Part shown: piece after piece, positions 25,201 through 58,201 of the stretch
Layout: each line of letters opens with the position of its first letter
Numbering within the stretch: position 1 is the first letter of the stretch
Assembly: GCF_002775205.1 (NCBI RefSeq)
Contig: NC_036443.1
Span: 31,708,717-31,772,716, forward strand
DNA length: 64,000 bases
Direction of reading: 5' to 3'
Origin: Xiphophorus maculatus
Lineage: Eukaryota > Chordata > Actinopteri > Cyprinodontiformes > Poeciliidae
Position numbers and translations under genes: made by a program
Notes under the pieces: model-generated
Told to the model about the DNA's origin: nothing
Database searches by the model: none
What the model saw: the letters and a program-made list of their open reading frames with translations, nothing else

Positions 25201-28126
25201 GCGTGTTTCGTAAATAAGGTCGTAACATTGCGTGTTTCGTAAATAAGGTCGTAACATTGCGTGTTTCGTAAATAAGGTCGTAATATTGCGTGTTTCGTAA
25301 ATAAAGTCGTAACATCGCGTGTTTCGTAAATAAGGTTGTAACATTGCGTGTTTCGTAAATAAGGTCGTAACATTGCGTGTTTCGTAAATAAGGTCGTAAC
25401 ATTGCGTGTTTCGTAAATATGGTCGTAACATTGCGTGTCTCGTAAATAAGGTCGTAACATTGCGTGTCTCGTAAATAAGGTCGTAACATCGCGTGTTTCG
25501 TAAATAAGGTCGTAACATCGCGTGTTTCGTAAATAAGGTCGTAACATCGCGTGTTTCGTAAATAAGGTCGTAACATCGCGTGTTTCGTAAATAAGGTCGT
25601 AACATCGCGTGTTTCGTAAATAAGGTCGTAACATCGCGTGTTTCGTAAATAAGGTCGTAACATCGCGTGTTTCGTAAATAAGGTCGTAACATCGCGTGTT
25701 TCGTAAATAAGGTCGTAACATCGCGTGTTTCGTAAATAAGGTCGTAACATCGCGTGTTTCGTAAATAAGGTCGTAACATCGCGTGTTTCGTAAATAAGGT
25801 CGTAACATCGCGTGTTTCGTAAATAAGGTCGTAACATTGCGTGTTTTGTAAATAAGGTCGTAACATTGCGTGTTTTGTAAATAAGGTCGTAACATTGCGT
25901 GTTTCGTAAATAAGGTCGTAACATCGCGTGTTTCGTAAATAAGGTCGTAACATTGCGTGTTTCGTAAATAAGGTCGTAACATTGCGTGTTTTGTAAATAA
26001 GGTCGTAACATTGCGTGTTTCGTAAATAAAGTCGTAACATTGCGTGTTTTGTAAATAAAGTCGTAACATTGCGTGTTTTGTAAATAAAGTCGTAACATTG
26101 CGTGTCTCGTAAATAAGGTCGTAACATTGCGTGTTTTGTAAATAAGGTCGTAACATTGCGTGTTTTGTAAATAAAGTCGTAACATTGCGTGTTTTGTAAA
26201 TAAAGTCGTAACATTGCGTGTCTCGTAAATAAGGTCGTAACATCGCGTGTCTCGTAAATAAGGTCGTAACATCGCGTGTTTTGTAAATAAAGTCGTAACA
26301 TCGCGTGTTTCGTAAATAAGGTCGTAACATTGCGTGTTTCGTAAATAAGGTCGTAACATCGCGTGTTTCGTAAATAAGGTCGTAACATTGCGTGTTTCGT
26401 AAATAAGGTCGTAACATTGCGTGTTTTGTAAATAAGGTCGTAACATTGCGTGTCTCGTAAATAAGGTCGTAACATTGCGTGTTTTGTAAATAAAGTCGTA
26501 ACATCGCGTGTTTCGTAAATAAGGTCGTAACATTGCGTGTTTCGTAAATAAGGTCGTAACATTGCGTGTTTCGTAAATAAAGTCGTAACATTGCGTGTTT
26601 CGTAAATAAGGTCGTAACATTGCGTGTTTTGTAAATAAAGTCGTAACATTGCGTGTTTCGTAAATAAAGTCGTAACATTGCGTGTTTCGTAAATAAGGTC
26701 GTAACATTGCGTGTTTTGTAAATAAGGTCGTAACATTGCGTGTCTCGTAAATAAGGTCGTAACATTGCGTGTTTTGTAAATAAAGTCGTAACATCGCGTG
26801 TTTCGTAAATAAGGTCGTAACATTGCGTGTTTCGTAAATAAGGTCGTAACATTGCGTGTTTCGTAAATAAAGTCGTAACATTGCGTGTTTCGTAAATAAG
26901 GTCGTAACATTGCGTGTTTTGTAAATAAAGTCGTAACATTGCGTGTTTCGTAAATAAAGTCGTAACATTGCGTGTCTCGTGAATAAATCAGAGCTGTTGT
27001 GTGCAGGAGCTGGTCTCAGGGTACGTTGCTGCGCTGCGGCGCCTCTCGGTGTGCGTTGCCCTGTGTGTTCTGCTGCTGGTGTGTGTTCGCTACAGAGACC
27101 CGGTGCAGCAGAGCCTGGAAGTGCTGCAGCAGCTCAGAGAGACGCAGAGCAGCCTGCAGGAGGCGCTGCGGCGTGCAGGTGAGTGTCCAGGTAAGACCTG
27201 GTCTGGTACGTCAGGGCGGGGCTTAAAGGAGCTGCTTGTCGTTTACAGAGAGGTTTACACAGGAGAAGAAGTTGGAGGACCGTCGGCTGCAGTTGAAGGT
27301 GAGGTCAACAGGGGTCGCACCTGAACACACCTGGATCACCTGCTGGTTCAGTCCTAAACAGCTCCACCTGCTGGTTGATTTCCAGAGGACAGCAAGAGCA
27401 GAAAGGCTGTGGAGCAGAGAGGAAGAGGAGGAAGAAGGGTTCAGTATGATGTCATCACTGGCTGCAGGCTCCTCCCACATGGCACCTTCAGGTCAGCTGA
27501 CTCTAGAGGGGCAGAGCTAAAGCTTCGGGCCTCTCTGGCGACACCTGGAGGTTTGCTGTGGAAAAACCAGAGCTCAGAAGTTTTTAACCTTTAGGTGATT
27601 AAAAGCAGTTAAACCAGTAAAACCAGCAGGTACTGGAACTAGAAGCATCCAGGTTCTGTTCTGAGTTTTGGACAAATCATTTTCTAAACTGAGATCAGCT
27701 CCGTCTTGTCCTCCATGTTTAGGGATTTTATTTCACATTATTTTTATTCTCTGCAGTTTGTACTTTAAAATGTTAAACTTTGGTTTTTATTTTTGGGATA
27801 AAAATAAATGTTTTGTTGAATAGATAAATATAATTACTAATGGAGGTTTTACCATGATGCCGCCTATCTCACCTGATGACCTCTGACCTCCCTGGTTCTC
27901 CTTCAGGTCAGAACGCCCGTCTCCTCTGCCGCTCCTCTTCCCATCATGCATCAGTCCAGACTCCGCCCCCCCTGGTGTACAGCGTCCAGGTGGAGGACAG
28001 GAAGGTGTGTCTGTTTGTGGAGGTTCCTGTCAGGAACCCGGTTCTTCGTTCTGGTTATTAACGCCCCTCTGCCCCCCGCAGCCCCGCTACAGCCTGAGGA
28101 GCCGCCGCCGGTCAGACGTCCTCTGA
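19296..28126 (+). CDS. bmb: Brambleberry-like nuclear fusion protein (KAR5 family), 10 exons
   Basis: KAR5/brambleberry proteins act at the nuclear envelope in karyogamy; zebrafish brambleberry is needed for fusion of the karyomeres of early embryos. Exons: 19296-19549, 21053-21226, 21780-21937, 22097-22295, 22520-22616, 27007-27178, 27249-27298, 27386-27491, 27907-28004, 28082-28126. All phases match and give 450 codons. The N-terminus MEDVAASLLLLLCGSLILGP is a signal peptide. A Cys-rich domain follows (CWARALEHLDTCRDM, THCHLS, GRDFPSCPEG, ICHFLQSEAW), then a helical coiled stretch (LTEASAGVAEQLQSTRQ), then hydrophobic segments in exons 4, 5 and 6 (LLLLALVCVNFYLE; VCVALCVLLLVCVRY). The basic C-terminus is PRYSLRSRRRSDVL. 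I chose the ATG at 19296 because the signal peptide follows directly. The exon 5 donor (GTTGGT) is weak but is the only one that keeps the frame. Exons 7-9 are less certain. Confidence 0.82.
19550..21052 (+). other. brambleberry-like gene intron 1
   Basis: A 1.5-kb AT-rich intron. It contains a foldback element at 20783-20920 and no recognised coding exon. Confidence 0.6.
20783..20920. repeat. Imperfect foldback (inverted repeat) of about 138 bp
   Basis: The left arm AAAAGCCCAGCAGGAAGTCA is matched by the reverse complement of the right arm near 20893-20920 (TGACTTCCTGTTGGGCTTTT), with one mismatch. The interior consists of alternating ATAATTATGA/TCATAATTAT motifs that also pair. It could be a small MITE-like element or a locally generated palindrome. 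Confidence 0.75.
22832..26987. repeat. 29-bp minisatellite, about 143 copies, in intron 5 of the brambleberry-like gene
   Basis: The unit is GTCGTAACAT + (C/T)GCGTGTTT + (C/T)GTAAATAA(A/G), 29 bp. The main variable positions are the C of two CpG dinucleotides (C or T) and one A/G. The array begins abruptly at 22832 and ends at 26987, twenty bases before the next exon. A run of more than ten identical units lies around 25,480-25,825. The stretch from 26,461 is repeated 290 bp (ten units) further on, so there is higher-order structure. All three minus-strand frames are open for about 1,380-1,400 codons, because no stop occurs in the unit in any phase; these are not genes. Confidence 0.98.
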
Positions 28127-28193
28127 GTGACGTCATCAGTGATGTCATCAGCGATCTGCAGATGGAAATGATTTTCTCAAATTTATAAAGATT

Positions 28194-28199
28194 AATAAA
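28194..28199 (+). terminator. Poly(A) signal of the brambleberry-like gene
   Basis: AATAAA lies 68 bp after the stop codon at 28124-28126, implying a very short 3'UTR. Confidence 0.55.
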
Positions 28200-28278
28200 A
28201 ATGTTTTTAATAAATAGTCACATGTGATGATGATGCCCCCTGCAGGACAACAGCGGAACAACAGTCAGGTGGTTAGGG

Positions 28279-28535
28279 ATTTAACAGATTCTGTATCTTT
28301 CTGTGAACTTCTGAATCTGCTCCTTAGTTGCATCTTTTTGGGCCTGATACTGCCTCTAGTGGCGTGGGGTGGTAGCACAACTACTATAATTACATTACTA
28401 AATCAGAATACCACATAGACTTTATTATTTACTATTAATTTCGGCATTACTGGATGCATAAAAGATAGATTATCTTATAAAACACCATATTTGTTCATTT
28501 TTTAAGGAAGTAGAGCTAATTAAATGGCATAAACA
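28279..28535 (+). mobile_element. Dispersed repeat family A, 3'-half copy
   Basis: This copy matches the reverse complement of about 51,337-51,590: shared blocks include TTGCATCTTTTTGGG, CTGCCTCTAGTGGCGTGGGG and GTAGAGCTAATTAAATG. Only the 3' half of the longer copy is present. I do not recognise the family. Confidence 0.8.
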
Positions 28536-28760
28536 AGATCTGAAAGTGATTCCAGTTTCATTTGATGGCCAACCTGTTGAAACTGTGGAAAATTTTAAAT
28601 TCCTTGTGTCATTCCTGGACAGTCAGCTCAGTTTTGCTGAAAATACTGGCTATATCTTTAAGAACTGTTCCCAGAGACTCTGTCTTTTAAGAAGACCCAG
28701 ACTGTTTTGTTCTCCATTTGACTGACAGCATTAAAAAAAAGTCGGCCATGTTCTATTTTT
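28536..28760 (+). mobile_element. LINE reverse-transcriptase C-terminal relic
   Basis: The plus frame reads DGQPVETVENFKFLVSFLDS and later QRLCLLRRPRLF, the thumb-side block V-FKYLG...L....N...K..QRL..LR of many LINE proteins. Stops interrupt it after about 60 codons. It directly follows the family A repeat, so the two may have been inserted together. Confidence 0.6.
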
Positions 28761-30812
28761 ACCTGTCAAATTCTAATCATATTAACATCGGCTATCTATC
28801 ATTTTTATTCACTAGTTGACCCATGAATCCAGATCCATCACATAAAGCAGATAAATGCATCTAACTTTTTCTCCATAGTAACAAAGCCACTGACTGTGGC
28901 CCCAATAACTTAGAATAAATGAAATTAAACGATCCAACTTAAATTAGCAGCACTTCACCTGCCTCTGAACCCTCAGCCTCTCACATTCCTCCTGGTCGCA
29001 TCTGCAGAGAAATCTGTGCTGGTTCATCGGTCAGTTGATCTGCTGATCAAACCGATCAGTTGAGCTCGGTGAGTTTTTGACCCTGTGCTGTCCGGTTCGC
29101 GCTTTTACCAGAATTATTTTGCGTGGTTTCACTTCCCCGAAACGGATAGAAGTTACATCTGTGAGGGAAACGTCTTCAGCTCCATTTGTTAAAACCGCTG
29201 AATGAGTTCAGTTTAATTCTTCACATTGGTTGTGCAGAGCACTGCGCATGTTACGGTCTAATGAACTTCTGCACCGTCATTTATTTATTTCCTCAAGATA
29301 AACTCCAGGCTCCTGTTTAGACTATACATGGATTAACACAACGTTTAGTTTTCTCTGTTCTGTATGTAATGGAGTCTGGAACTAAAGGCTCCAAAGGTTT
29401 TTAATGCTCTTCCTAACCAGGCGCTCCGGTCCGTAACTCCTCAACACGCCGTCGGCTCTGGTCAGAAAGACGCATTTAGTTCAGAGTCCATGAGATGATA
29501 TTCAGAAAGGATTTTTTTTATTGATTGATTTTAGTTGCCTCTGCGACGAAATCTTTGCTTAAAGTCTGTCATGTCTGCCCATGTGCACCAATCAGGGGTG
29601 TGAATTATAATCTTTCAAATGATGGACGGGCTTCAAATTGTCCGGTCATTAAAAAAAAATAACAGTCATATACGGAAAATATTCCGTTAACACGACCTCT
29701 TAATGTGTAAAATGGTGGATGTGAACCAGTTTATTATGGGATTTTGGAAACCTTGGAAACGGGTTCAGGCTGGAGAGGTTTAATCTCCAGGATTGTCAGA
29801 CATCTTTGTTTCTGATCAAGTCGTCCTTTGATTGGGCGATCAACGCCTCATGATGACTCCCTCCCAGAACCACTGACACTGGGAGACCAACCAGAACCAG
29901 CTTTGGGTTTAGTTTGATCCGTTCTAATCGTGTTAAATGCTTATTTTTAGGACGATCTTTGCCACATTCAGCTGGTTTCTGAACAACATTCCTTCAGAGG
30001 TTTTTAGTTCTTTTCCTCCTCTCAGCAGTTTTCTAATCCAATCTGAACCAACCAAACAGAAACTATAAACTGTTCCTTGGGTCACGACCAGCAGGAGGTT
30101 AAAGGTCAGATTATCTAAAGTTCTGCCTCATTAAAGAACCTCCAAAGACCCGGATCTGTCCAGACCGACATGGAAAAAGTTCTGCTGGAGTTCTGCTCTC
30201 CGGTTTTCCTTTTGCTCCAGATTCCAGCCTGGAAAAAACCAAAAGCAGAGAAAATGAGAACCAGACGGAGGGAGGAGGGGATCCGGATCAGATGTCTGGG
30301 AGGAGGAGGAGTTCTGGTCCGGCTCGGCTGTTTGGGTCGCAGTCTGGAACTGCGCAGAGATGACCCAGCTGCTGTCTGGAGGAAACCCACAACTTTCTGA
30401 GGAGCTGGAGGCTTGGAGGAGGAGCAGAACCGGAACCAGGACCAAGTCGGACCTTCTGGGGCAGCAGAGCTGGGTCAAAACAGGCGGCAAAACTCCTCCA
30501 GGTGTCTTCTGATCCAAGCATCCGGGTCGGGTCAGGGGGGGTAAACCGGATCCAGTCAGCTGAGCTGAGTACCGTTTCCATGGCGACTGAAATGGAGTCC
30601 AGGATGGCGGGAGCAGTGAACTTCCTGTAAGAGTGACAGAGAGACAGAGGGATGGAGGAGAGAGAGACCAGAACCAGCCAGAACCAGAACCACCTGAAGC
30701 TGGACTGTGGGTCTGAATGGGGTCCAGTGTGAGCCCAGTTCCTGCTGTAGAGAACCAGAACCTTTCTGAGACCCAGAAGATGATCTGAGACTCAGTGACC
30801 TTTGACCTTGGC
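28761..30812. other. Intergenic region before fgd1
   Basis: No coding exon was recognised. ORFs on the minus strand at 30115-30874 lack any known domain and run through CAGAACC/GGTTCTG-rich sequence. The fgd1 5'UTR must lie somewhere here, but its start cannot be placed. Confidence 0.45.
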
Positions 30813-52204
<21,392 letters not shown>

Positions 52205-53000
52205 TTTCATTGGAGTGAAGACGAAGATGAGGCTTAATCTGGAAAACCTGTCCTGGTCGGACCGAAGAAAAAACAGAGCCAGAACCAAACCCAAGTTAAT
52301 CCAGAACCAAACCCAAGTTAATCCAGAACCAAACCAGAGTTAATCCAGAACTACGTTCCCAAACATAGAAATATTCTATAATTTACCCAAAACCAAACCA
52401 CAACTCACCTACCACAAACCCAGAAACAAAACAGGAGAAATCTCTGGACAATTCACATTTCATCCAAAATAAATCCATAAATCATCTGGAAGTAATAAAC
52501 ACAGAATTTTTACAGAAACAAAAAGTGAAAATCAGAACCAGAACAAATCTAGAACCTTTCAGAACAACCTGAACACAAACCAACCAGCAGCCAATCCAGA
52601 AACATGAATTTGATGCTAGAAAATAAGATCAAAATCATTAGAACCGCAGGAACCAGAACTGATCCGGACCGGTTCTGGTTCTGATCCGGACCACATCTTG
52701 TTCTGGTTCTGGGCAGCATAGTCCAGAAAAGCAACACATCAGGATCAGAATTATTCACAGATGAGCCAGTGAAGTTCTGCTGTTCTACGGACCCGACCCG
52801 GAGAACCGGAACCATGAAGCACACAGAACAGTTCGCTCCGCAGTCTCCAGATCCGACCCGGATCTTCCTCTCCAGAGGAAGCTTCTCCTCTTCCTCCATG
52901 TTCTGTATGACTTTCTGCTGAAGGTCCGGATCCAGCCTGGATCGGATCGGATCCTGGGAGAACTGGGTCACAGAAGGTCAGGCCGGTGAGACTGGTCCGG
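52205..53000 (+). other. Probable fgd1 3'UTR
   Basis: Sequence following the fgd1 stop, with several AACCAAACCCAAGTTAATCC repeats at about 52,285-52,345 and an AATAAA at 52468-52473 that may be the poly(A) signal. Confidence 0.45.
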
Positions 53001-53736
53001 TCCGGTCCGGTCTCATCCCAGAAAGTTTTCACACCTTCACAGAACTTCCTGCAGAACCAACCCAAACAGCACAAACCGGGCACAGAGTTCTGCTCAGCAG
53101 GTTCTGTCTCACATTCCTGAGGATCCAAAGATCTGAAGGTCTGGTCCAACATCCCGCCCAGGTTCTTCACAAACAGCAGGGAACCAGAACCCGACCAGAA
53201 CCACAGATCCCTCCAGTTCACAGGCTAGAACCCATCCGTCCCGCTGGACCGGCAGGAGGTTCTGCAGAACCGGAACCGTGGAGGTGAACTACATTACCCA
53301 GCATCCTCTCCCCCTGCTGGTGAGGTTGGGTACAGCAGGGCTTCTGTTCTCTGTGTGAATATATTTCTATTTGTTTACAGCAGATCTCTGATTTACTTCT
53401 TTTTCTTCCGTCTGAAACGATTCCAAAAAAACACAAATGAAACGTGGAACTGTTTAATATTTAATGTTGGAGATGAAAGCTAATTTAAAAACTGAGTTTT
53501 ATGAGTTGGAGAAAATCTTTAGAAATGATGGAAATTTCAACTTTTAGTGTGATTTTATAAAAACCTTGTTTCATTTTGCTTTTTAATGATCAGAGTGATG
53601 ATGTAAGACATGATGTCATCTCCAGTCTGTTGGAGCAGCTGATTGGCAAGAGCACTGACCAATCAGAGCAGAGATTGGTTATCCGCTGGCAGGTTTCAGT
53701 CTTTGGTCGTTTCCTGACAGAAGAAGAAACTGATGG

Positions 53737-53862
53737 AGGAACGATGATGACGAGGATGATGATGATGATGATAATGACGAGGATGATGATGATGACGAGG
53801 ATGATGATGATGATGATGACGAGGATGATGAGGATGATGATGATGATGATGACGACGACGGG
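53737..53862. repeat. (GAT)n/(GAC)n microsatellite
   Basis: Interrupted trinucleotide repeat of GATGATGATGAC type, about 125 bp. Confidence 0.95.
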
Positions 53863-53964
53863 TTTGGGATGTCTAATCTCTGGAAGTTCTCCACAGACTG
53901 AATGGAGTCTCTGACTGGTTGAAGATGCTTCCAGCGTTTAGATGGAGCCGACTCTGTTTGGACT

Positions 53965-53965
<1 letters not shown>

Positions 53966-54004
<39 letters not shown>

Positions 54005-54021
54005 CTCTCTCTCTCTCTTTT
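53966..54021. repeat. (CT)n microsatellite
   Basis: About 27 CT units with one G interruption. Confidence 0.95.
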
Positions 54022-54106
54022 TTCACTTGTTTTCCAGAAAGTGTTTTAAAATTTTAAATCTTCTAAATATTCTTGTTGTTCTCAAGCTTTGAACCACAGA
54101 TGCTCT

Positions 54107-54240
54107 CTGGGTTCCCAGTTGGTTCCCATTGGGTTCCCAGTTTGTTTCCATTGGGTTCCCAGTTGGTACCCATAGGGTTCCCATTGGGTTCGAAGTTGGT
54201 TCCCAGTGGGTTCCCAGTTGGTTCCCAGTGGATTCTTGCT
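54107..54240 (+). repeat. Degenerate tandem repeat of GGTTCCCAGT/GGTTCCCATT
   Basis: About ten copies of a 10-15 bp motif alternating GGGTTCCCAGTT and GGTTCCCATTG. Confidence 0.85.
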
Positions 54241-55149
54241 TTGGGTTCTCTGTGTCCGTAAGTCTGGCTGTGTTCATTCTGCTTAATGGAGAAACTTTTG
54301 TAAATATAATTTATTATTTTGACCTAATGCTCATGTGACTATGTAAAGGTTAAAGGTCCTCCAATCGGAGTCACACAGGACGTTCAGACTGGTAAAGCTT
54401 AAACAGAGATCTGACGTGTTAGTGACGCTGGGTGCTGCAGTGGAAACTGAGGGAACCTGTTAGATCAGGTGGATGACCTGGTGCACCTGGTGCACCTGGA
54501 GTACCAGGTGCACCAGGTGCTCCAGGTGCGTCGGGCTCCAGTTTACATTCTGAAAGTGGAAGCAACAGAAAAAAACACATTTGAAACATCCAGTTCATGA
54601 TTTGCCTTAGCTTCCATATCCTAAATGTCTGAATCCTGAATCCTTTCTGTTTACACAGCCACACCTGTACCTGCTCTTCTCTGGTTTCTAAAGGCCGGTT
54701 CCTGGAACCATCAAAGTTGAGTAGATTTTTACGTCCTCCGACTCTTCAGAGGCCCTGACATGTTGTTTGAGGCTTCAGTCTGTAGAGATAAACATGGCCG
54801 CTGCTATGATGAGCAAGAAAAATCCCCAAAGCAAGTTCCCCATGTTCTTGTGGTTGTGGTTGTCAGAGCGCCACCTGCTGACTTTACATTCCTGGTTTTT
54901 GATGTTAGCAGATTCCCTCTTCTTCCAGTGACTGTGCTAAGCTATGCTAACACATCAGAAGAGGACAGGTTCTTGCTTTAGGTTCTGGATTTCTGACTCT
55001 CTGATTGGCTGTTTGGCAGTCGCCATTTGTTGTTAGCGTGTGTTTAGCATGTGGAGCGGTGAGGATGGAAGGAAATGGCCACCAGGTCTTTCGGCGCCTG
55101 TTAGCATATTTGTTTCAGTTGATCTGCTTTGTTCCGTTTCTGTCAGTGT

Positions 55150-56120
55150 GACTGAAGACTTCCTGTTAGCAGAGTTCTAACCGGTTCTCAATGGATCCCA
55201 CTGGTTTGGGATAAATTTGATCAGTTCTAAATCAGTCTCATTAGTTTGACTGATGTCTACCGGTTCTCACTGGTTTTGACCAATTTGAACTGGTTGTAAT
55301 TGGTTTGACTGGTGCTAGCATTTTTAAGTAGTTCTCATAAATCTTCACTTGTTTTCTCCAGTTTTAACTGCTTGTAGCTGGTTCTTACAGGATTTTCTTT
55401 ACTGTTCTCAACTAGTTCTTACAGGTTTGGATCAATTCCAACCAGTTGTAACTGGTTCTGACTGGTTCTCAAAGATTTTCACTATTTCTTGCCATTTTTA
55501 ATCGCTTCCAACTGGTTTTTTGTACTGTTTCTAACTAGTTCTTGCAGGTTGTGACCAACTCAAAGCGGTAGTAGCTGGTTCTGACTGGTGTTACAACTTT
55601 AACTGGTTCCAACTGGTTCTTGCAGGTTTTCACCAGTTCCTGTCAGTTTTAGTCGTCTAGCAGTAAAAATCCTAGCTGGTTATTACCAGTTTTGACCAGT
55701 TCATACCGGTTGTAACTGGTTCTAGCTGGTTGTAACTGGTTCTTATAGGTTTTTACTCATTCTTTGGCTTTGATTGCTGTAGGTTTTGATGATTTCTCCT
55801 TACTGGTAGGTACTGGTTTGACTGGCCCAGATTGTTTTTGACACATTGTTCTAGTCTAATCAATGTTTAATTAAAAACCCTGACAAATTTGGACAACTAG
55901 CCAAGTATCCCTAGCTAGGCCTTGGTTAACCTGTTAGAACTGGTCAGAACTGGTATACGATAGTTTCTCACACTTAGTTATATTTGACTAATTGGTTACA
56001 GCCAGTCTTAACTGGTTATGGATGTTTAGAACATGGTCATGGTGAGGGTAAAAGCAGTTACAACCAGGTATGTCCTGTTAAAACCAGTTCTAACTGGTTA
56101 CATCGAGGTATTTCCAGTTG
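55150..56120. repeat. Degenerate AACTGGTT-rich tract
   Basis: Dozens of copies of (T)AACTGGTT, GACTGGTT and AACCAGTT at irregular spacing over about 970 bp. Looks like an old, heavily diverged short tandem array. No coding potential was seen. Confidence 0.7.
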
Positions 56121-56367
56121 GTTTCAGTCGAAGCTCGGTTCACTTTATTTTCAGTCAATAATCCCCCCCGCCCATCTGTTCTGTTCATTTCCTGACAAGT
56201 TGCTGTGGTAACGACCAAGGGGGGTTTTGCATCTCCATGTTACCATGGCAATCACACCTGTCTGGATCCCTGTTACCATGACAACAACAGCAGCTATATT
56301 TGCTGCCTTTATTTTATACCAAGCTTATGTTGTCTTGCTGAATTTTAAATGTCTTGTTATTGTCACA

Positions 56368-56390
56368 TTGATTGATTGATTGATTGATTG

Positions 56391-56448
<58 letters not shown>
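56368..56448. repeat. (ATTG)n microsatellite
   Basis: About 20 ATTG units, one with an A interruption. Confidence 0.96.
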
Positions 56449-58201
56449 GGTTTTTGGTTAGTGGCCGGCCACTGCCTTCCATGCTGTCGCTGCCTATTTC
56501 CCATCATGCACCTCTGTAAAATAAAGTAAATGAGGTTGTAATGAAAAAATAAAAGTGATGAAATGGCTTAACGGGTTTCTGTTGTCTGCTCTTCCTGGGA
56601 GAAGCGACGGCGCCACCTGGCGGCGTCACGCTTTCCTTCTGAGGTAAAACTGAAGTCACCAGGAATCTCTTCCTGTTTCCAGGAACAGATTTAATTGTTC
56701 AGGTCATTTAAAAAGACGATTTCCTATGAAGTCTGCAGCTGAAAGCTACTCCAGCAGGTGTTCGCATCTCCACCAGTTTACTCTAAATTACAGCAGCAAC
56801 TGTTTGAGTCAGTCGCGGGAACGTTCTCCTCCTGATGATCCAGATGTTTTTCACGGGTCCTGAACGCAGAACGTTCTGCTCTAATTGAACTCTTTTATGT
56901 TTTACTGATTTACGGATCAAAAATCAGCGGCTCTTATTCTCAGAGTCAGCTGTGTGATGACGTCACAACGTTCACCTTAGCTTTGTTTGGACTCTCCTGA
57001 TTGAGCAGAGCGTGATCGGGCTCTATTGAGCCAATCAGGCTGAGGACGATGACGTCACCTGGGAATTCCCCCTCACAAACTCTCCCTTACCCGCCTCCAC
57101 CCCAACACCACCACCACCTCTCCACCTCCTTTCGTAACATCTTAGACAAAAACAAACAACATGGCGGTCTGTGAGCTTCAGTGATTGGCTGTCAGGAAAC
57201 TCATGCGCTGTTCTGTTGGCTATTGGCAGAGAAAGAAGAAGCTGATTGGTTGAACAGAGCTCAGTGCCGGCCATTGAGCCCGCCCCTTGAAACATAGAAA
57301 CACAACAACTAGAAAAAAGATTCAGCTTTGACACAAAAATATTTTTTTGTAAAATCAAATGAAATCTCAGGTAATGTTGCATAAGTCAAAATAGCAATAT
57401 ATTTATTTTTGAACACATTTTTATAATGACAATCAAATATAAAAGTCAACATTGTGTTTCTTGGGTAAATGTTCATTTTATAAATCAGATTTATTTCTGA
57501 TTTTTCTTTCCTGTAAAGACTGAACTTGGATGATAAAAATAAGAACAGCTAAATTTGCATAAAGCGATAAAGTGAATAAAATACGATATGAAAACAGATT
57601 TGCCCTTTTAATTATTTATTTAGTTTAGTTTTTTATTTGGCTCATTTATCTGGCATTTATTTCTTATCCAGATGGTTGTTTGAAAGCTTTTGTTTCTGTT
57701 AATTATGTTTATTTATTTATACAGTTAATGAAAACACGAGATTTAAAATATTAAACCAATAATATTTAAACATTTTAACATTTTAAATGCATAAATTTAT
57801 TTTTAATGAAAACTATGTTTAATAACTGCTTAAAGGTTATTTTTCAAAATATAGTCTGACAAACGATCCTCATCAGAAGGCATATTTTCTGAATATGACT
57901 AATAATATCAGTAGTAGTAGTTGTATTTATTTAGGGGAAATATTTTAGGTGTAACAACTGAAGTCCAACAAATAAAAGAAGCAGAGTTTCTAGATCAGCA
58001 GATGGTGCCTGTCTGATCTGTGTGTTTTAGCTCTGTGTGGTTCGGTGTCAGACTTCATCACCAGATTTCCTCCTCATCCTCTGTCTCTGCTCCCGGCAGT
58101 GAGTCTCCCCGCCGCCTCCTTCTGTCTCCCCGGCTGCAGCTCCTCATTTCATCGCGGCGCCCGCAGCAACATCTCGCCCCTCTCTGCGTCTCTCTGAAGA
58201 C

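Larger units (their letters stand above)
53001..58000. other. Intergenic region between fgd1 and tfe3
   Basis: Contains several simple repeats (listed separately) and a roughly 1-kb tract rich in AACTGGTT (55,150-56,120). No gene could be supported. A short Gly-X-Y run on the minus strand at 54,470-54,540 is treated as a finding only. Confidence 0.5.

Noticed and set aside
22741-26968. Three overlapping minus-strand ORFs of about 1,380-1,400 codons
   Set aside because: They exist only because the 29-bp satellite unit has no stop in any reverse phase; all three encode the same permuted peptide, and the array is an intron of a plus-strand gene.
22832-26987. CRISPR-like array
   Set aside because: Direct repeats are head to tail with no unique spacers, in a vertebrate intron.
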